Assembly: GCF_000826645.1 (NCBI RefSeq)
Contig: NZ_JXJP01000008.1
Location: 186,001-250,000, forward strand
Source of the DNA: Psychroserpens mesophilus
GTDB taxonomy: Bacteria; Bacteroidota; Bacteroidia; Flavobacteriales; Flavobacteriaceae
Reading direction: 5' to 3'
Length of the DNA stretch: 64,000 nt
The first letter of the stretch is position 1. The number at the start of each line of letters is the position of its first letter. The notes beneath the pieces were generated by a model. It saw nothing but the letters and a program-made list of their open reading frames with translations. It was not told the DNA's origin and made no database searches. This document shows positions 52,239 through 62,007 of the stretch, piece by piece. The translations under genes were made by a program, and so were the position numbers.

Positions 52239-53321
52239 CTATTCGACATGCTTTGTAATAACATGTGCTATCTTTTTAAATATGGTACTTTTTTCAAAGG
52301 TTGTATTATATAAATCTTTAAAATAATCACTTTCAAATTGAGGTGTATTGAGATATGGTTCTAATTTCTTAACTAAATCTGTTTTTGATTTTGGATTGAA
52401 TGTAAAACGTTCCATATCGTGCTCATTACTATCTATAAACGCTAAAGATCCAAATTGAGATGATACAATTACAGGCGTTCCTAAAGAAATTGCTTCAATA
52501 AATACCAGACCAAATGCTTCATTTAAACTTGGTAAAACTACAACATCCATTTGTTTATAAAAACTTAACATCTCAGCCGTAGATAATAAGCCTAGGAACA
52601 CAACATCATTATTCAAATTGCATTTTTTTACATGTGCTTTCAAACTATCTTCGTAAGAGCCACTTCCAGCAATAAATAACTTTATTTTTTTATCAGACTT
52701 TTTCTTTAATTCTGAAAGAGCATCAATAACGATGGTATGATTTTTATCTTTCACTAAACGACCTGGACAACCAATATATAAACACGCTTCATCTTTCTCA
52801 AGGTCTAAATTTATGTCTTCAGATTGATAATTTGAAATGTTTGTCCAGAACGGAATCGCATAAATCTTCTCTTCATTGTAGCCATAAATGGTATTCAGTT
52901 CACCCTTTAAAATCTTAGAATTTGCTATAATAGCATCTGCAAGTTTCAAATGTAATTTTTTGTTGAAGACTTTTAGCCAGTTAGGTTTTGAATGTCCGTA
53001 AACAGTATGAAACCAGCAAATATTTCTATTCACATGTAAAAGACTACCAAATAAGAGGGCTGGATTTACATAACTAAAATTAGAAATAATAACATTGGGC
53101 TTCGTTTGCTTTATAATCCTATAGATATGGTAGTAATTTAAAACAAAGCTCTTTCGTTTTTCTCCATATATATGAAGGTCTCCTTTTTTAGTGTGTTCTT
53201 TTCTATGCTTTAAATAAAAATTCGTTACCTCATGACCTCTTTTCGAGAGTTTCAAAGATAATTCTTCAAAAAAACTTGATAAAGGACCCTTATTATAAGT
53301 GTAAAAAATTAAAATTTTCAT
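52239..53321 (-). CDS. Glycosyltransferase family 4
   Basis: The 360-aa enzyme has a GT-B fold: YNKGPLSSFFEELSLKLSKRG near the start, YIGCPGRLVKDKNHTIVIDAL (about 182-202), LFIAGSGSYEDSL and the donor-site SLNEAFGLVFIEAISLGTPVI (about 264-284; E-x7-E is ExxxxxxxE in NEAFGLVFIE). Substrates unknown. There is a gap of 71 bp before it, the longest in this part of the cluster except at 54808-54899. Confidence 0.88.
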   Translation of the reverse strand: MKILIFYTYNKGPLSSFFEELSLKLSKRGHEVTNFYLKHRKEHTKKGDLHIYGEKRKSFVLNYYHIYRIIKQTKPNVIISNFSYVNPALLFGSLLHVNRNICWFHTVYGHSKPNWLKVFNKKLHLKLADAIIANSKILKGELNTIYGYNEEKIYAIPFWTNISNYQSEDINLDLEKDEACLYIGCPGRLVKDKNHTIVIDALSELKKKSDKKIKLFIAGSGSYEDSLKAHVKKCNLNNDVVFLGLLSTAEMLSFYKQMDVVVLPSLNEAFGLVFIEAISLGTPVIVSSQFGSLAFIDSNEHDMERFTFNPKSKTDLVKKLEPYLNTPQFESDYFKDLYNTTFEKSTIFKKIAHVITKHVE

Positions 53322-53392
53322 AAAGTGATTTATACTGTTCTTAACCCATCAACCTATTCATGTTAAAATAGTGAAAAACAAATATTTGTACA

Positions 53393-54061
53393 TTATATAA
53401 TATTATTTTTTCTTAAAAAAATAACTAATTTCAACCAATTATCTACTCCAATTATCGAAGTAATGCCTTTCTTTATAGAGTTTAAAACCTTATATTTAAA
53501 AGACTTAACGGTTTTTACATTATTTTTATTAATATGAGGTTTCGTAATGGCTTTTCCGAAAATATTAGTTGGTAAATCTTCGTCTAAAAAATCACATAAT
53601 TCTGGCCATTCCAAGCCGTTTACAGAAACTTCAATAAATCTATTGGGTTCATTTTCAATATATGAACTGACATTGTCATAGTAATTATCAAAATAATTTA
53701 GAAACTTAAGCTTATTATCTGGATGCTTAGATATCTCGATAAAGGAATATGACAAATAGCGATCTTCTTTTCCGCCATAAGACTCATAAAAACTACGATA
53801 CCAGGACTCTTTTTCACGCTTTAATACAATAAATTTCACCTTGGGATCTTTTAGAAACTTTTGCCACTCAAAACACCAAGGATAGTCCTGAAAGCCATCA
53901 TAGTCCTCATACAATAAATTAAGAAGCGTATTGTCTCCTTTAGTATAATTAATATTTGGTCCAGTGACTTTATAATTGAGCATTCTTAGCATTACTGCTA
54001 AAGTAGAAGTCCCTGTTTTTGGCAAACCAATTACAATTACTTTATGTTTTTTTTGAGCCAA
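53393..54061 (-). CDS. Sulfotransferase-family protein (short)
   Basis: The 222-aa protein has the PAPS 5'-phosphosulfate loop GLPKTGTSTLAVML (about 12-25), DYPWCFEWQ, and FIVLKREKESWYRSFYESYGG (about 78-98; the R-x7-S element of the 3'-phosphate site). It resembles the single-domain sulfotransferases (NAD-dependent-epimerase-free type) found in polysaccharide clusters. No sulfate activation genes are in the window. It is 11 bp after the methyltransferase gene. Confidence 0.8.
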   Translation of the reverse strand: MAQKKHKVIVIGLPKTGTSTLAVMLRMLNYKVTGPNINYTKGDNTLLNLLYEDYDGFQDYPWCFEWQKFLKDPKVKFIVLKREKESWYRSFYESYGGKEDRYLSYSFIEISKHPDNKLKFLNYFDNYYDNVSSYIENEPNRFIEVSVNGLEWPELCDFLDEDLPTNIFGKAITKPHINKNNVKTVKSFKYKVLNSIKKGITSIIGVDNWLKLVIFLRKNNII

Positions 54062-54072
54062 ATTATCACAAA

Positions 54073-54807
54073 TTATTTATAACCAATAGCGATTAAATGT
54101 GCCGTATTTTGAGACATATGCTTAACATTTTTAGATTGAAAACGATTTACAATATTCGAATACATAGTTTTAAACATACTTAAAGGATTATTTTTTTTAT
54201 AGCTTTTTAATCCTTGAACTCTGTATTTACCAGTCTTAACAGCATAATACACTTCAGCCTTTTTAAAATGCTTTTTTAAAACGTCTTCTAATTCTTGTTT
54301 GGTGTAATGCCTTACATGGTCTGGGTTTTTGTTTGGACCTTCATTTTTAATATAATCTCCATTTGGTGTTGTAAAATAAGCCCATCCACCACTCTTTATA
54401 ACTTTAGAAATGTTTTTGACAAAAATATCATCCTCTTCTACATGTTCAATAACTTCAATACAAACAACAGCATCATAAGACGCATCCTCAAGTTTAGATT
54501 TGGTCATGTCTTGAATAATAACATTAGAAATGTTACTACGCTTTTTTTGAATAGTACTTAAAATATTATCTGTGAAACCTAAATTTAGTTCCTCTTTAGT
54601 TCCACTTTCCTGTGGCACATCGAGTAAGGTTATGTCTGCAGGTAAATTTATGGTGTAAGGCGATTTACGACCACCAACGTCTAACATAGATAATCTGGAC
54701 TTAGTTCCATGAGTCTTTATTAAGTGTTTGATGTCATTTCTCACAGTCAATAAATGTGTTGGCATAATAGGAAAAGTCAACCAACGCATGAATTCATAAT
54801 TTGTCAT
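54073..54807 (-). CDS. Class I SAM-dependent methyltransferase
   Basis: The 244-aa protein has motif I LDVGGRKSPYTI (about 42-53), motif for the adenine site near FTDNIL, and motif II YDAVVCIEVIEHVEEDDIF (about 108-126), with the GGWAYFTTPNGD loop. This is a Methyltransf_11 domain. In a glycan cluster, sugar O-methylation is likely. It has 92 bp of non-coding sequence upstream. Confidence 0.88.
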   Translation of the reverse strand: MTNYEFMRWLTFPIMPTHLLTVRNDIKHLIKTHGTKSRLSMLDVGGRKSPYTINLPADITLLDVPQESGTKEELNLGFTDNILSTIQKKRSNISNVIIQDMTKSKLEDASYDAVVCIEVIEHVEEDDIFVKNISKVIKSGGWAYFTTPNGDYIKNEGPNKNPDHVRHYTKQELEDVLKKHFKKAEVYYAVKTGKYRVQGLKSYKKNNPLSMFKTMYSNIVNRFQSKNVKHMSQNTAHLIAIGYK

Positions 54808-54899
54808 GATAAGAGTTTTAAAGGTTATCGCTTATCTTAAAAATATAGAAAACCTTATAAGTAATTCAAAATTACATTTTCAAATCACAAATCATAGAA

Positions 54900-56099
54900 T
54901 TAGTTCCTATAAAATTCTAAAAATAATCTATTTTGATTGTTTAGATTAAAATCATTATTAACACGTTTCACTGCAGCACTAGTAATAGCATCTCTCTTTT
55001 CAGGATCTAAAAAATGAATGTCTATAATTTTTTTAGCCAAAGCTATCGGATTTCTTTTAGGAACAACCCAACCAGTTTTGTTGTGCAATACATTTTGCTG
55101 AAGACCATCGGCATCGGATACAATACAAGGCAAACCCATTGCCTGAGCCTCTAAAACGGCGTTTCCAAAACCTTCCTGAATGCTGTATTGTATATAAACA
55201 TTTGATGTTTTAAGATGCTGTATCACTTCTGTTTGAGTTAACTTACCCGTAAATACGACGTCGTCTAATATGCCATATTGATGCGCAGCAAAAATCAGGC
55301 GCTCTTTTTCTTCTCCATCCCCAATAATCGTCAATTTAAAATTGATCTCATCTTTTTTCAATATAGACATGGCTTCAAGAAGATAGTGTAACCCTTTTAC
55401 CCAATGCAATCTTGAGATACATAAAATGTCTAACGTTTTACGAGTTTCTACTTTTCTATTTGGACTTTCAAAAAGTGATGTATCAATTGCGGGAGTGATG
55501 ACGTGAATTCTGTTTTCTGAAACATGATACGTTGTTAATCGTTGTTTCATTTTTTCAGACAAAACATGAAACTCAACATTTTTAGAAAATAAGATTTTAT
55601 AACAGTTCTGATGCTTTAAAGGCGACAGATACAGATCAAACCCTCTAAAACTAACTGCCATTTTTGTATTAGTAGCTTCTGCGACATTCTCTCTGTTGGT
55701 TGCTAACATTCCGTAACCAAAATGCAACCAATCCAAATCTTGACCTAAGAGATACTGATTGAAAATCAAATTTTTAATTCGTTGTTTAAACGCGATACCA
55801 TCCTTCTTATCTAACTTATAATGTTTTAGCGATTGTTTCGGATTTACAAAACAACACTTAATTGCAGCAATACAAACATTTTTCAGTTTAAGAAAAAAAC
55901 CACTATTGAATTTTGGTGCTACAATGAGTTCACAGGGTAGATTATGAGATGTTGTTTGAGATTCATCTACAAACAATGTAACCTCCATACCATTATTCTG
56001 CAAACCTTTTATTTTATTTCTGAAGAAGGTTTCAGAATATCCAGGAACGGAAGATAACACGATGCCTATTTTTTTTGTATCTGAATGTTGCTTATTCAT
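54900..56099 (-). CDS. Glycosyltransferase family 4
   Basis: The 399-aa GT-B enzyme has SSVPGYSETFFRNKIKGLQNN at the N-terminus (the S-E-T-F motif seen in colanic acid WcaL-like transferases), LDILCISRLHWVKGLHYLLEAM (about 225-246) and SIQEGFGNAVLEAQAMGLPC (about 308-327). Start overlaps the previous gene by 4 bp. Sequence layout is close to its direct upstream neighbour, so the two are probably old paralogues. Confidence 0.9.
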   Translation of the reverse strand: MNKQHSDTKKIGIVLSSVPGYSETFFRNKIKGLQNNGMEVTLFVDESQTTSHNLPCELIVAPKFNSGFFLKLKNVCIAAIKCCFVNPKQSLKHYKLDKKDGIAFKQRIKNLIFNQYLLGQDLDWLHFGYGMLATNRENVAEATNTKMAVSFRGFDLYLSPLKHQNCYKILFSKNVEFHVLSEKMKQRLTTYHVSENRIHVITPAIDTSLFESPNRKVETRKTLDILCISRLHWVKGLHYLLEAMSILKKDEINFKLTIIGDGEEKERLIFAAHQYGILDDVVFTGKLTQTEVIQHLKTSNVYIQYSIQEGFGNAVLEAQAMGLPCIVSDADGLQQNVLHNKTGWVVPKRNPIALAKKIIDIHFLDPEKRDAITSAAVKRVNNDFNLNNQNRLFLEFYRN

Positions 56100-57268
56100 A
56101 AACTCTGATATAATTCAAACATGCCGTTAACCATTAATTCTTCGGTGTGTTCCTGTTGTATTGTTCGTAACGCATTTGAAGTAATCTCCTTTTTTTGATC
56201 TTCAGAAAGTTTACTAATCTCGACAATCTTATTAGCCATGGCACGTGCATTTCGAATGGGAACAACAAAACCGTTCTCTCCATCAACCACAACTTCTTCC
56301 ATACCTCCACAATTGGTTGTAAGCACTAATTTTTCAAAAGCCATAGCTTCTAGAACCACATTTGCGACACCTTCTTCATTGCTTGATAATAAGAGTAAAT
56401 CTGAAGCTTTTAGCAGCTTTTGTACCTCATCAAATGGTATATGCTTTTCAACCGTAATATAATTATCTAAACCTAACTCAACCATTTGGTATTTTAATTC
56501 CAGATTTAAGCCTCCCACAATTGTATATGTGAACTGAAACTCCTGATCTTTTAGTAGTTTAAAAGCATCCAGTGCATAAGCATAACCTTTTATCCAGTGT
56601 GGTCGTCCTATTGAAATTACATTAAAAGTTTTACTTCTATTAGATATTTCTATTTCAGAATTATTAAAATCTCTTAGATCTAATCCACTATAAACGACTT
56701 TCACCTTTTCTGGATTCGCATTGTATTTCTCAGCTTCAATCGCAATGGCCTTTGAAACAGCATGAAACGCATCTACCTCAGGGAAATATGTTTTATACAT
56801 CTCTGCAAGATGCTTATCTGCTACAGGAGAGTAATTAATATGTGCACCTCGAAGACTTAAAACAAGCTTAATACCAAAATCTTTAACCCAAACCCATTCA
56901 TTTAAACCTTTTGCCCATTGAATATGAAAGATATCTGGCATATACCATAACACAGGATAGCATTTTACACGATCGTATAAGCTAAACCTACCTTCTGCTT
57001 TTAATAACTGATCTAATTGGTGCTTTTCTTTATTTTTAAATAGCGTTAACAAAAGCGTATAATACAATAAATACAGAGCCTTATTAATTCGGTTAAGCCT
57101 GTATCCTTTTATATTAACGGCATTATTTTTATAGTTTACCTTTTTTTTAAGAATCCCAAAAAGCACAATCTCACAACCTTTAGCTGATAAACCTTCAATA
57201 AGTCTTTCAATAAAAGTTGTACTGGGAATCTCCCCTGAGTAAATCGCTATTTTGAGTTTTCTATTCAC
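56096..57268 (-). CDS. Glycosyltransferase family 4
   Basis: The 390-aa GT-B enzyme has YSGEIPSTTFIERLIEGLSAKG at the start, FNVISIGRPHWIKGYAYALDAF (about 216-237) and SSNEEGVANVVLEAMAFEKLV (about 298-318), the donor-sugar E-x7-E region. HWIKG parallels HWVKG in the following gene, which indicates relatedness. It is 11 bp after the SGNH-like gene. Confidence 0.9.
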   Translation of the reverse strand: MNRKLKIAIYSGEIPSTTFIERLIEGLSAKGCEIVLFGILKKKVNYKNNAVNIKGYRLNRINKALYLLYYTLLLTLFKNKEKHQLDQLLKAEGRFSLYDRVKCYPVLWYMPDIFHIQWAKGLNEWVWVKDFGIKLVLSLRGAHINYSPVADKHLAEMYKTYFPEVDAFHAVSKAIAIEAEKYNANPEKVKVVYSGLDLRDFNNSEIEISNRSKTFNVISIGRPHWIKGYAYALDAFKLLKDQEFQFTYTIVGGLNLELKYQMVELGLDNYITVEKHIPFDEVQKLLKASDLLLLSSNEEGVANVVLEAMAFEKLVLTTNCGGMEEVVVDGENGFVVPIRNARAMANKIVEISKLSEDQKKEITSNALRTIQQEHTEELMVNGMFELYQSL

Positions 57269-57279
57269 TTTAGCTATGT

Positions 57280-58179
57280 CTAATCGTTAGTTTTATAGGT
57301 TCTAAAGGTTTCAGCGAAATTAAGACTTGAAAGTTGTCTCCCTACATGATTTACATGAATCTCATCATAAAAGTATGCGGTATTTGTTAAGGTGCTGCTA
57401 TGATTAATAAAATGATATTCTGAAGATTTTATAATTGCTTTTTTTGATTCGTGTGGAGGAAAATAGCATATCAGTTCAATATTATTTTCATTACACAAAG
57501 TCATAATTCGCGCTACGTAAGGATTTGAAAACTCAACTGAAACAGCTTTAAATTCAGTAATTTCCTGATTCGTTTTATTTAAAACTGGATAGGTGAAATT
57601 TCCTTTATCATCAAAATGATTGCGCTTTTCAGGTTTCAGTAATGACATTAATGAAGGATAAAACAATTCAGCATTATAATAAGACACGCCTAATTGAGGC
57701 ATCCACTTTGAATAGTATAAAATTTTTGCTCGCGTATCGGGAAACTGTTTGTAATACTCAGTCACATAAGCTCTATTAGTATACATTAAAAATCTATAAT
57801 CATTATTATTAAGTGTATTGGTATAGGTGTCAAAACCAGAAGCACTGGAAACCAAAATACAGTATTTCGTTTGTTTCCCTTCAGCTAAAAAATGTTGAAG
57901 CATTAAATAATGACTAGATAAAGAGGTATCATCCATAGACAAATTCAAACCTTCTATAGACAATACAGAATCTATGACTTTAGTATTCAGAGTTGTTAAA
58001 CCATCACTTGCCCCTAAAATGACGTAGTCAAAATTATCTTGCGGAACTTGGTTCACCAAAAATGAAGATTTATAAAAGCTTGAATGCCTTAAAAAGTATA
58101 GACTCCCAAAGGACATGAGCATTGCAAGCGCTACAAACACAATAAATAGCGCACTTATTTTCTTTAAAAATAGTTTCAT
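57280..58179 (-). CDS. SGNH/DltD-like acyltransferase partner (second copy)
   Basis: The 299-aa protein is a single-pass membrane protein (helix about 8-30) with a periplasmic SGNH-like domain. The likely nucleophile is Ser58 in VILGASDG, and the C-terminal D-x2-H is Asp272/His275 in YDEIHVNH. Proteins of this type (DltD, AlgX/AlgJ-like) work with an MBOAT acyltransferase that moves the acyl group across the membrane. The MBOAT gene is 2 bp upstream. Confidence 0.75.
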   Translation of the reverse strand: MKLFLKKISALFIVFVALAMLMSFGSLYFLRHSSFYKSSFLVNQVPQDNFDYVILGASDGLTTLNTKVIDSVLSIEGLNLSMDDTSLSSHYLMLQHFLAEGKQTKYCILVSSASGFDTYTNTLNNNDYRFLMYTNRAYVTEYYKQFPDTRAKILYYSKWMPQLGVSYYNAELFYPSLMSLLKPEKRNHFDDKGNFTYPVLNKTNQEITEFKAVSVEFSNPYVARIMTLCNENNIELICYFPPHESKKAIIKSSEYHFINHSSTLTNTAYFYDEIHVNHVGRQLSSLNFAETFRTYKTND

Positions 58180-58181
58180 AA

Positions 58182-59609
58182 TTAAAACTGGAAGTAAATA
58201 AAATCTGATGGGTTTTTAAATACACCCATAAAAGTAATAAGTATTGCTATAAAAATGGCCATATAAGGCGATAATATCACTTCTTTTTGGTGCTTTTGAA
58301 CAGATTTAAATTCGAAAGCGAGCATGACCAAAATGCTGACTACAATAATGACACTAAACAGTAAAGATTTACCATTTTTATAAAATGTTACAACCGACAG
58401 ACTTTCAAAACGGCATATATCAATGATATAATTTATAGCGTGAGTAGCAGTATCTGCTCTAAAGAAAATCCATGCTAAGGTTACCAATAAAAAGGTCGTG
58501 ACTATTTTAGGCAGTTGTTTATAAGTTATGGTATACTGATCAACATAGGTTCTGTTCCGTTTAAAAATCAATAATGGTAAAAACAGCATCGCATGAATTG
58601 CACCCCAAATAATGTAAGTCCAATTAGCGCCATGCCAAAAACCACTAACTAAAAATACAATCAATACATTTCGAATCTGTTTAGATTTGTTCCCTCTAGA
58701 TCCTCCCAAAGGAATGTAAACATAATCTCTAAACCAAGTTGATAATGAGATATGCCAACGCCTCCAGAATTCAGCTATATTTCTTGAAAAATATGGAAAA
58801 GAAAAGTTTACCATTAATGAAAATCCAAATAATCTCGCAACACCAATAGCTATATCTGAATAACCCGAAAAATCACCGTAAATCTGAAAACCGAACAGCA
58901 CTGCTCCTAAAACCAGTTCAGCAGAAGAATAACTTGAGCTACCATTAAATATTTGATTGACAAAAAAGGCACAATTGTCGGCTACGACTACTTTTTTAAA
59001 TAATCCCCAAATAATGAGATACACACCACTCATTGCAAAATTGCTATCAAAATGTCGTTTAACTTCAAACTGAGGCAACAAGTGTTTTGCTCTTTCAATA
59101 GGACCAGCAACTAACTGTGGAAAAAATGAAACAAAAGTAGCAAACTGAATAAAATCTTGCGTTGGTTCTAACTTTCTTTTATAGACATCAATGGTATAAC
59201 TCAACGTTTGAAACGTGTAAAAACTAATTCCTACAGGTAAAATAATATTGAGATTATTGGGTTGTATTTCAGCACCAAAGAAGGTGAATGCTGTGACAAA
59301 ATTATCGACAAAAAAGCCAAAATACTTAAAGAACATTAAAAGTCCGATATTCACAACGATACTCGTCCATAGTAAGCGCTTTCGTTTTTTATCTTCAGAC
59401 GTTTTATTGAGGGCTAAACCAATACTATAATCAACAATTGTACTGAACAGTATTAATGACAAAAATCGCCAGTCCCACCAACCGTAAAACACATAGCTAG
59501 CAATGACCAGTAAGCTATTTTGTGCTCGTAATGGATATTTTGCCAACAACCAATAGAGCGCAAACACTATTGGCAAAAAAACAGCAAAATCGATGGAATT
59601 AAAGAGCAT
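58182..59609 (-). CDS. MBOAT family O-acyltransferase (second copy)
   Basis: The 475-aa membrane protein has about 10 helices and the MBOAT motifs YGWWDWRFL (about 42-50), FPQLVAGPIERA (173-184), FWRRWHISLSTWFRDYVYIPLGG (291-313; WHISL/RDYV core) and the catalytic His326 in SGFWHGANW. It is an AlgI/DltB-type enzyme that passes an acyl (often acetyl) group to a periplasmic partner for O-acylation of the glycan. The first 180 residues are nearly identical to the copy at 60557-61993. Confidence 0.94.
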   Translation of the reverse strand: MLFNSIDFAVFLPIVFALYWLLAKYPLRAQNSLLVIASYVFYGWWDWRFLSLILFSTIVDYSIGLALNKTSEDKKRKRLLWTSIVVNIGLLMFFKYFGFFVDNFVTAFTFFGAEIQPNNLNIILPVGISFYTFQTLSYTIDVYKRKLEPTQDFIQFATFVSFFPQLVAGPIERAKHLLPQFEVKRHFDSNFAMSGVYLIIWGLFKKVVVADNCAFFVNQIFNGSSSYSSAELVLGAVLFGFQIYGDFSGYSDIAIGVARLFGFSLMVNFSFPYFSRNIAEFWRRWHISLSTWFRDYVYIPLGGSRGNKSKQIRNVLIVFLVSGFWHGANWTYIIWGAIHAMLFLPLLIFKRNRTYVDQYTITYKQLPKIVTTFLLVTLAWIFFRADTATHAINYIIDICRFESLSVVTFYKNGKSLLFSVIIVVSILVMLAFEFKSVQKHQKEVILSPYMAIFIAILITFMGVFKNPSDFIYFQF

Positions 59610-59654
59610 AAATTACGCTAAGTTAAACTAGATTAGATTTCAAATTTATAACAT

Positions 59655-60554
59655 TCATTGATTCAAAACCTGAATTTTGCGTAAATCTTCGAAAAGGATA
59701 TCACTAAAGTAAATTCTCCCTTTATCGTTTAAATGATCTGAATTGGAAAACAAAGAATCATTTGTACTTATTCTTTCGTCAACACTATAGTTTAGATAAG
59801 GAACTTGGTACGTATCTATAATCTTATTCATGTACTGGTAATAATGCTCATCTAACCAAGCTTCACTGAATTTAGAGTTATAATGATCCGCATAAGGCAT
59901 GGTTAATAATACTGGTTGATGACCATTTTTAATAATGTCTTCAATTAATGCACTTAAATAGATCACATTTTTTTCTGGATCGGAATATTCAGCCATAATT
60001 TTATGTGTTTCAGATCTCATTTTTGCATGATGTTCTAATTTTTCTTCCAGTGACAAGGAATCATTGACTTTTTTCTCCACGAGAAAAAAGCGTTCATCAA
60101 TAACACTATGATAATTTTCTTTAACCTTATTTAAATACACCTGAATGTTTTTTTTAAAGGAATAATTATAAATACTTGAACTTGGTAAAAACATGTAATA
60201 ATAATTCACAAATGCATTAGGATCTATGTAATCTGTTCTGTTTTCATCTAGTCCAAATGAAAAATAAGACACTGGTATAATTACCATAGCATTGTCAACC
60301 AGATGTTCTTGTAGATACTTGTAGTTTTGCAGGTCGTAATACAAGGTGTTGCCTGCTCGCTGAAACCTTTTGCCTTTATTGTCTCTATATTTTATATTTG
60401 CTCCGTGAGAATTTCCAAGATTGATTATTTCATAATTGTTATTATGAGTCGTAAAATTATCTACCAGTGGATTAGATCTTTTCGAATAGAGATAGAGAAA
60501 GGATACCACTATTAAAATGGAAAACAAAATGACCTTAAAAATGAAATTTCTCAT
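59655..60554 (-). CDS. SGNH/AlgX-like acyltransferase partner (first copy)
   Basis: I choose the ATG at 60554 (MRNFIFKVILFSILIVVSFL), which is 2 bp after the MBOAT stop codon; the longer frame runs 84 bp into the MBOAT gene. The resulting 299-aa protein has an N-terminal membrane anchor (about 5-23), the nucleophile Ser49 in NLGNSHG and the C-terminal Asp273/His274 in NSDHLND. Layout and length match the gene at 57280-58179, but the sequences have diverged much more than those of their MBOAT partners. Confidence 0.75.
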   Translation of the reverse strand: MRNFIFKVILFSILIVVSFLYLYSKRSNPLVDNFTTHNNNYEIINLGNSHGANIKYRDNKGKRFQRAGNTLYYDLQNYKYLQEHLVDNAMVIIPVSYFSFGLDENRTDYIDPNAFVNYYYMFLPSSSIYNYSFKKNIQVYLNKVKENYHSVIDERFFLVEKKVNDSLSLEEKLEHHAKMRSETHKIMAEYSDPEKNVIYLSALIEDIIKNGHQPVLLTMPYADHYNSKFSEAWLDEHYYQYMNKIIDTYQVPYLNYSVDERISTNDSLFSNSDHLNDKGRIYFSDILFEDLRKIQVLNQ

Positions 60555-60556
60555 AT

Positions 60557-61993
60557 CTAAAACTGAAAATATATAAAGTTTTGTGTTTCTCCACCATATA
60601 AAAATATAATCATAGTGATGGCATAATAAAATGACCATCTAAAAAATCTAGGATAATTAATCAAGGTCTTTTCTATAGCATACTGCTGACGTCTTCCTAG
60701 CCATTCCATAATGACAAAAAACACTAAAAACACATACACATAGGTTTGTAGTTCTATAGGATAATCAAAAGCCGAAATGTTTATCATTTTCGCCAGATAA
60801 TGATAAGCATCAGAGATGGTATCCGATCTAAAAAACACCCATGCAATGCAGGTTAATATGAACGTCATTAAAATCTTTACAAAATCAAAGAAGCTAGGCA
60901 AACTGCTATCTTTCGCGACAATATCTTTATGTACTCTGTTTCTTTTTCCAATTAATAAAGGTAAAAACAATAATGCATTTATCGCTCCCCAAACAATAAA
61001 CGTCCAATTGGCGCCATGCCAAAAACCACTTACTAGGAAAATAACAAATACATTTCTTATTTGAAATAATATTGAGCCTTTAGAACCTCCTAAAGGAATA
61101 TAGACATAATCTCTGAACCAAGTCGATAAAGAAATATGCCAACGACGCCAGAATTCTGCTATATCTCTTGAAAAATATGGAAATGCAAAATTCTGCATTA
61201 AATTGAAACCAAACAACCTGGCAGTTCCAATACCTATGTCACTATAGCCTGAGAAATCACCATAAATTTGAAAAGCAAATAAAACAGCTCCCAGCATTAA
61301 TGAGCTTCCTGACATGGTTTCATAATTTTCAAAAATCACATTCACATACTTAGCACAATTATCTGCAACTATAATTTTCTTAAACAAACCCCATAAAATT
61401 TGCCGCATGCCATCAGCAGCCTGTATTTTATCAAACTTGCGTTTCATTGTAAATTGAGGCAGCAAACTTGTAGCCCGTTCGATTGGACCAGCCACTAACT
61501 GCGGAAAAAAGGATACAAAAGCAGAAAACTGAATAAAATCGTGCGTGGGCTCGAGCTTTCTTTTGTAAACATCTATCGTATAGCTTAAAGTTTGAAACGT
61601 ATAGAAGCTAATTCCGACAGGTAATATAATATTGAGGCTTGTCGGTTTAATTGCTGCACCAAAAAATGTAAATGCAGTCACAAAATTGTCAACAAAGAAA
61701 TTAAAATATTTGAAAAACATTAAAAGTCCGATATTCACTCCAATGCTCGTCCAAAGTAAATATTTTCGTTTTCTATCATCTGATAGCTTGTTGAGATAAA
61801 CACCAATGCAATAATCAACAACTGTACTGAATAGAATTAACGACAAAAAACGCCAATCCCACCATCCATAAAACACATAACTAGCAATAACCAGTAAGCT
61901 ATTTTGTGCTCGTAATGGATATCTTGTCAACAACCAATAGAGCGCAAATACTATGGGTAGAAAAATGGCAAAATCGATAGAATTGAAGAGCAT
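60557..61993 (-). CDS. MBOAT family O-acyltransferase (first copy)
   Basis: The 478-aa protein has the same arrangement as the second copy: YGWWDWRFL, FPQLVAGPIERA, FWRRWHISLSTWFRDYVYIP and catalytic His326 in GFWHGANW. It differs most after residue 340 and between 185 and 235. With the SGNH-like gene next to it, it forms one complete acylation module. It starts 14 bp after the sulfotransferase stop. Confidence 0.94.
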   Translation of the reverse strand: MLFNSIDFAIFLPIVFALYWLLTRYPLRAQNSLLVIASYVFYGWWDWRFLSLILFSTVVDYCIGVYLNKLSDDRKRKYLLWTSIGVNIGLLMFFKYFNFFVDNFVTAFTFFGAAIKPTSLNIILPVGISFYTFQTLSYTIDVYKRKLEPTHDFIQFSAFVSFFPQLVAGPIERATSLLPQFTMKRKFDKIQAADGMRQILWGLFKKIIVADNCAKYVNVIFENYETMSGSSLMLGAVLFAFQIYGDFSGYSDIGIGTARLFGFNLMQNFAFPYFSRDIAEFWRRWHISLSTWFRDYVYIPLGGSKGSILFQIRNVFVIFLVSGFWHGANWTFIVWGAINALLFLPLLIGKRNRVHKDIVAKDSSLPSFFDFVKILMTFILTCIAWVFFRSDTISDAYHYLAKMINISAFDYPIELQTYVYVFLVFFVIMEWLGRRQQYAIEKTLINYPRFFRWSFYYAITMIIFLYGGETQNFIYFQF

Positions 61994-62007
61994 AAACTAA
62001 AAATTGA

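Noticed and set aside
60555-60638. Longer start for the first SGNH-like protein
   Set aside because: The extra 28 residues overlap the MBOAT coding end and add Trp/His-rich sequence before a normal membrane anchor; the ATG at 60554 is 2 bp after the MBOAT stop.
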